From: Symbiodinium natans
Lineage: Eukaryota; Sar; Dinophyceae; Suessiales; Symbiodiniaceae
DNA length: 53,193 nt
Direction: 5' to 3'
Assembly: GCA_905221605.1 (NCBI GenBank)
Contig: CAJNDS010000901.1
Location: 1-53,193 of the forward strand
Shown here in pieces: positions 49,050 to 53,193 of this stretch. Position numbers and translations under genes: made by a program. The notes below the pieces were generated by a model. The model saw only the letters and a program-made list of their open reading frames with translations, searched no databases and was not told the origin of the DNA. Positions within the stretch are counted from its first letter, which is position 1. The number at the start of each line of letters is the position of its first letter.

Positions 49050-51050
49050 GACAGGAAAGGAGGAAAGAGGGTTTACGGCAAAGGCTTCAAAAAAAGGGGT
49101 CCAGCAAGAGTCCCAAAATTTCAAGCAAAATCCCAGACAGCAGGGAAGATCCCAGGCAAGGTCCCAGGGGGAGGGTGTCCAAAAAGTCCCAAAAGCCAAA
49201 ATCGTCCTTTTTTGGAGTGCCTTTTTTATAGGAGCCGCCAACAAGCATCGGTTTGCAGCTCCTCCAAGCGATGGGGGGGGTCCCACAGGGCCGGGGGCGG
49301 GGGGGGGTCCGTCACAAAATTTTGCACGGCGGGAAGGGTTGGGTCAGGGGGACGATCCGGGTCTGCTTGTTCCAGACGCTTCTAGGCAGGAAGCCGAGGC
49401 GAAGTACCGTATGTTTGGGTCTCTGATATTGCAAGTTGGATTCGGAATGCTTGGGGGGGTGGGGGTGCCGCTGGTGGTGCCGGCGTGGAGGGAGGGGGGG
49501 CGGGGAATGTGTTCCAACATCGGACGTCGCTGATGCAATTTGTTTGTTCAGCCTTCCTTTGGCCCTTGAACTGCTGACTGGAGCGCCTGCGAAGTGGCTG
49601 AGTAGCGGAGGTCTGTAGCAGAGCTAGAAACACCAGCGGGTGTTTGTGTCCTCCCCAGACTTGAGGCATCTCCACATCTCCACTTGCAGGATCTCGCAAG
49701 GTGGCCTTTTTGGCCTGCTGCTCAGACTGCTCAGATACAGCTTACAGCTTGCAATGCTGCCATTCATGCGGCGCTGAGTAGTCCAGTCTGCGATCAAAGG
49801 GGCGCAGCAAGAAGAGCATCTTCGACTTCTAAGCGCTAAGCTGAGGAAGCACAGAACAAAAGACCAGCTTGAGGGCGAATGCCCGGCCCCAGCGAATGCC
49901 CAACATGTGTGTCTCCGCGACGTTCAGAAGCTTCAAGATTCCTGGTAGACTCGAGAAAAAAATCATGGGGCTTGATAGCTTGAGTAGCATATGTGCATCC
50001 ACACAGATCTGCCAGAGAGTTTCTGGCTGGAGTGAGAGAGCACAGAACAGCAAAAACTTTTGCAGCAAAAGTATATGCTAGGGCCTGCTGGAGCCACAAA
50101 CCTTACCTTGCGAAGCTGGAGTTCTTGCAGCTTCGCGAGCTCCACTGGGCACTTGATGAACTGCCATGCGCCGAGACATGCCCGTGGGAGGCAGGAAGTG
50201 CCCAACTGCGCGCCCACTTTTAGGCGGGGGGCCGGAAAGGGGAAAAAGGGGAGGGGAAGGGAGGGACTGGAGGGAAGGGAGGAAAGTTCCTCCTTTCGTC
50301 GCATCTTCTCCACCCTTTCCAGCCCTGGCTTCCACGTATCAGACCGAGAATTCCCCCCAAGGAGGCCAACACGGAGGACAAAAGGAAGGCCAAACAAACC
50401 CTCAGAACTTCTCTCAGAGCCCTTGAAGTTGTTTGAATGCAGCTCTGCGGCTCTGCGCACCGGTGGGCTCTCAGGGGGGCATGGGAATGTTGCACTTTGA
50501 GTTGGGAACAGCGCACGACAACGTGCATGTTTTGCGACCCCGGTGGCGGTCAGTCCGTGGTTATCTGACGTTGACAAGTTTGGGACCCTTCTCGTGTTGC
50601 TGTTTGAGCCGCGAACGCCGCGACGCTCATTTTTTTTTCGATGTCGGGGGGGAGTTGGTGGTCGCAAAGCGGGAGCTACTTGCAGCTCTTGGAGCCCTGA
50701 AGAAATGCTTCGTGCCAGGGCGGCGCTTGGAACATGCAGCCAGGAAGGGCCATGGCTTACCAAGTGGGGTTTCACGCCTTTCACGCATGCAACAAAAACG
50801 TGTTGAGCTGGTCTTACTCGTTCATCGTGCCTGTGAAGCCCCTTGAGTTTAGGTTCCTGCCAAAAACCGTGCGTTCTATGTGGCCCATTCCAGGGCAGCC
50901 GCTGGCAGCAGCAAGAACTCTTCAGAGTAGGGGAAAACAATGGAAAACATCAGCACACCATCACCAAACCCTAAACCCTGAAGTCTCAAAGCGGAAGAGC
51001 CCTCTAAGCCCTAAAGCCCTAATTGAACCTTAGTTATATATACAGAATTC
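49050..51050. other. Region without identified gene
   Basis: GC-rich with purine runs (50,222-50,285) and G-runs (49,267-49,310, 49,447-49,505). Several open frames exist on both strands but none is recognisable. CCCTAAACCC appears once, at 50,970. Confidence 0.3.
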
Positions 51051-51119
51051 CGACGCACTATCCAGAAATGTATTAAGAAAGGCTCAAGGCTCGGGCTCAG
51101 AGCCGTCCCAAGGCCCAGG

Positions 51120-51300
51120 GACACCCCGAAACCCCCCTGAAATACCCATTTCTTCCACCAGGAACCTTCCTGGAAGATGACGCCCTCATCTTCCAGCCCC
51201 CTCTTGCTTCCACCCGAACCCTCCCTGGAAGACCCATTTCTTCCACCAGGAACCTTCCTGGAAGATGACCCCCTCACACCCGAAACCCCCCTGGAAGACC
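51120..51300 (+). repeat. CTTCCACCAGGAACCTTCCTGGAAGATGAC repeat
   Basis: Near-identical blocks at 51,150-51,183 and 51,238-51,270, with CCTGGAAGACC halves between and after. CCAGGAACCTTCCTGG is itself nearly palindromic. Confidence 0.7.
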
Positions 51301-51524
51301 GTTGCTGCCTGACCAACAGCATGGATGCATGTCCGCCATAGTCTCAAGGTCAACTTTGCAACCCAGCATGGCACGCTTCGGCACAACACGGTTTTAGGAT
51401 TCCAACCGTTGACAACGGCGAGCCACACCAAGTCACGTCCTCCTGACTTTCCGTGGATTCGAAAGCACATCAAGCAGCCTTCCAAAAGATTCCTAACATC
51501 ACATCAGCTCCCACAACCGTGCGT

Positions 51525-52090
51525 GGACGTAAGTGCGTGAACGTACGTGCGAGTCGATGTGCGTGCGCGTGGACGTACGTGGATGTAAATGCGCCGCGTG
51601 GACATACCTGCGCGTGGACGTGCGTGCGCGTGGCATGCGCGTGGCGTACGCGTGGACGTGCATGAATGACGAGCATGCGCGTGGACGTGCATGTGCGTGG
51701 CGTCCATGCGATGTCAACATGCATGCGCGTGGACGTGCATGTGCGTGGAAGTGGTGCGCATTGGGCTGTGCGTGTGGACGTGCAGGTGGACTGCGCCAAC
51801 ATGCATGGATTCACGTGAACGTGGTGTGGACTTTCACATGCACGTGCGCGTGGGCGACGTGCGCGTGGACGACCTGCGCGCGTCGACGTACGTGCTCCTG
51901 AACGTACGTGCATTCGCGTGGACGTGCAGGCACGTGGACGAGCAAGCGCGTTGACTTGCAGGCGCGTGGAATTGCAGGCGCGTGGACGTGCGTGTGGACG
52001 TGGAGGTGCGTGTTGTGGGTTCGTGAACGTGCGTGGGTTTGCGTGGACGATCGTGGACGTGCGTGTGGAACTGTGCACGCACGTGTGTGC
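51525..52090 (+). repeat. GCGTGGACGTGC-type 12-bp repeat, block 1
   Basis: Degenerate short-period repeat with the core CGTGGACGTGC(A/G)TGCG. Open in several frames (Ala-Trp-Thr, His-Ala-Arg). Confidence 0.85.
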
Positions 52091-52274
52091 GGACGACGTT
52101 TACCTTTCTACCAGCGTCCGAAGCAGCGCGGTCCCAGTGCACAAGCCCAAAGCCAAGGCGGCAGTATGCGGCAGTCGACGACAAAGAGCGGCAAAGGCGG
52201 CGCGCGCAAAGCGCCTGCACGCCACTCGGCTGGCGAACAAGGCTGGGAAGGCAAGTGCGCGAGGATCTTCTTTT

Positions 52275-52830
52275 GGATGTGCGTGCGCATGGGCGTACCT
52301 GTGCGTGGATCTACGTCCGCGCGGACGTACTGTGGCCTGTGTGGACGTATGTGCGCATGGACGTGCATGCACGTGGATGTGCAGGCACGAGCAAGACGTG
52401 CACGCGCGTGGACGTGCAGGCGGATGGGCAGGCAGCAGCACGAGTCCTCAAGCAACCGTCCAGCGGTCAGCGACTAACTACCAAGTGAAACAAATGTACA
52501 GATCGCGATGTACAACGAAACATAACTCAAACTAACAGCGTTCAGAGGCACATGGACGCGCTAAGCTCGGCCCGTGGACATGCATGCCCACGGACATGCC
52601 TGCTCGTGGGCGTGCATATGCGCGTGGACGTGCATGCACGTGGACGTGCATGCGTGTGGACGTGCATGCGCATGGACGTGCATGCGCGTGCGTATGGCGC
52701 CACTCGCAGCCACAGCCGCCACACGCCGCCACATGCATCCATCCACACGCATCCACGCGCATCCACGCGCATCCACACACGTGCATGCGTGTGGAGGTTC
52801 ATGTGCATGGACGTGCGTGCGCGTGGAAAT
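52275..52830 (+). repeat. GCGTGGACGTGC-type 12-bp repeat, blocks 2 and 3
   Basis: The same core at 52,275-52,430 and 52,565-52,830, with a unique stretch between. CATCCACGCGCATCCAC variants occur at 52,735-52,780. Confidence 0.8.
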
Positions 52831-52884
52831 GCATGAAATGTGCGTGTGCGCCCCACGCCTCCACACGCCTCCACACACCTTCGC

Positions 52885-53193
52885 CATGCACCATACACAC
52901 ACCCATGCACACACCCATGCACACACCCATGCACACACCCATGCACACACCCATCCATGCACACACCCATGCACACACCCATGCACACCCATGCACACAC
53001 CCATGCACACACCCATGCACACACCCATGCACACACCCATGCACACACCCATGCACACACCCTTGCACACACCCTTGCACACACCCATGCACTCACCCAT
53101 GCACTCACCCATGCACACACCCATGCACACACCCATGCACACACCCATGCACACACCCATGCACACACCCATGCACACACCCATGCACCACAC
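52885..53193 (+). repeat. CACACCCATGCA 12-bp minisatellite, cut by window end
   Basis: About 25 copies of CACACCCATGCA with few changes (CCTTGCA, ACTCACC). It continues to the last base of the window. Confidence 0.95.

Noticed and set aside
51533-53193. ORFs with His-Ala-Arg-Gly-Arg or Cys-Met-Gly-Val repeats.
   Set aside because: They are translations of 12-bp minisatellites on both strands.

Overview
This 53 kb window has two parts that differ in composition and origin. Bases 1-13,490 are strongly AT-rich and densely packed with intronless genes of a small double-jelly-roll DNA virus, closest in gene content to polinton-like viruses and virophages. They include a major capsid protein, a penton-like minor capsid protein (frameshifted), an A32-type packaging ATPase, a class-3 lipase, a tail-fibre-like protein with an S74 self-cleaving chaperone, two GIY-YIG nucleases, a tyrosine recombinase and several zinc-ribbon or coiled-coil small proteins. 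No DNA polymerase or helicase is in view; the element runs off the left edge. The rest of the window is GC-richer eukaryotic nuclear DNA, most like a dinoflagellate. The grounds are TTTAGGG repeats, GC-AG as well as GT-AG introns with AG|G acceptors, a Fe(II)-dioxygenase-like domain of the kind found with dinoflagellate retroelements, axonemal dynein and kinesin sequences, and very heavy repeat content. The assignment of the host is an inference.

Layout. 1-13,490: viral block, which stops abruptly at a single base. 13,491-22,194: five full copies and one partial copy of a nearly identical 1.58 kb GC-rich unit rich in GGGGCC and GAGGCC palindromes. 22,195-27,200: retroelement remnants (integrase-like and dioxygenase-like fragments), CTGCAG-rich modules, a four-copy direct repeat and a large inverted repeat. 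27,480-28,620: decayed axonemal dynein heavy-chain gene. 29,551-34,182: a gene for a secreted RCC1-repeat, Ser/Thr-rich, GPS, polycystin-1-like membrane protein, with one 93-nt GC-AG intron that carries a 12-bp inverted repeat. 34,863-45,000: DNA full of TTTAGGG/CCCTAAA tracts holding a multi-exon kinesin-like gene (37,848 to about 43,180). 45,000-53,193: minisatellites and other repeats with no gene I can identify.

How the genes work together. In the viral block the genes for virion assembly (zinc-finger protein, penton, MCP, fibre, two small coiled-coil proteins, ATPase) each carry a TCTA box 10-18 nt before the ATG. The lipase, recombinase, nucleases and zinc-ribbon genes do not. TCTA in AT-rich flanks is the late promoter of the giant virus CroV, shared by its virophage mavirus, so these morphogenesis genes may be switched on by a co-infecting giant virus. 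The tyrosine recombinase is the likely integration enzyme. In the host part, the most unusual feature is that the kinesin introns tend to have TTTAGGG-type sequence near their donor and CCCTAAA-type sequence near their acceptor, so the intron ends are complementary to each other.

Limits. Everything here is from reading the sequence. No similarity search, structure prediction or read mapping was available. The virus-host junction could be a real integration or an assembly join.
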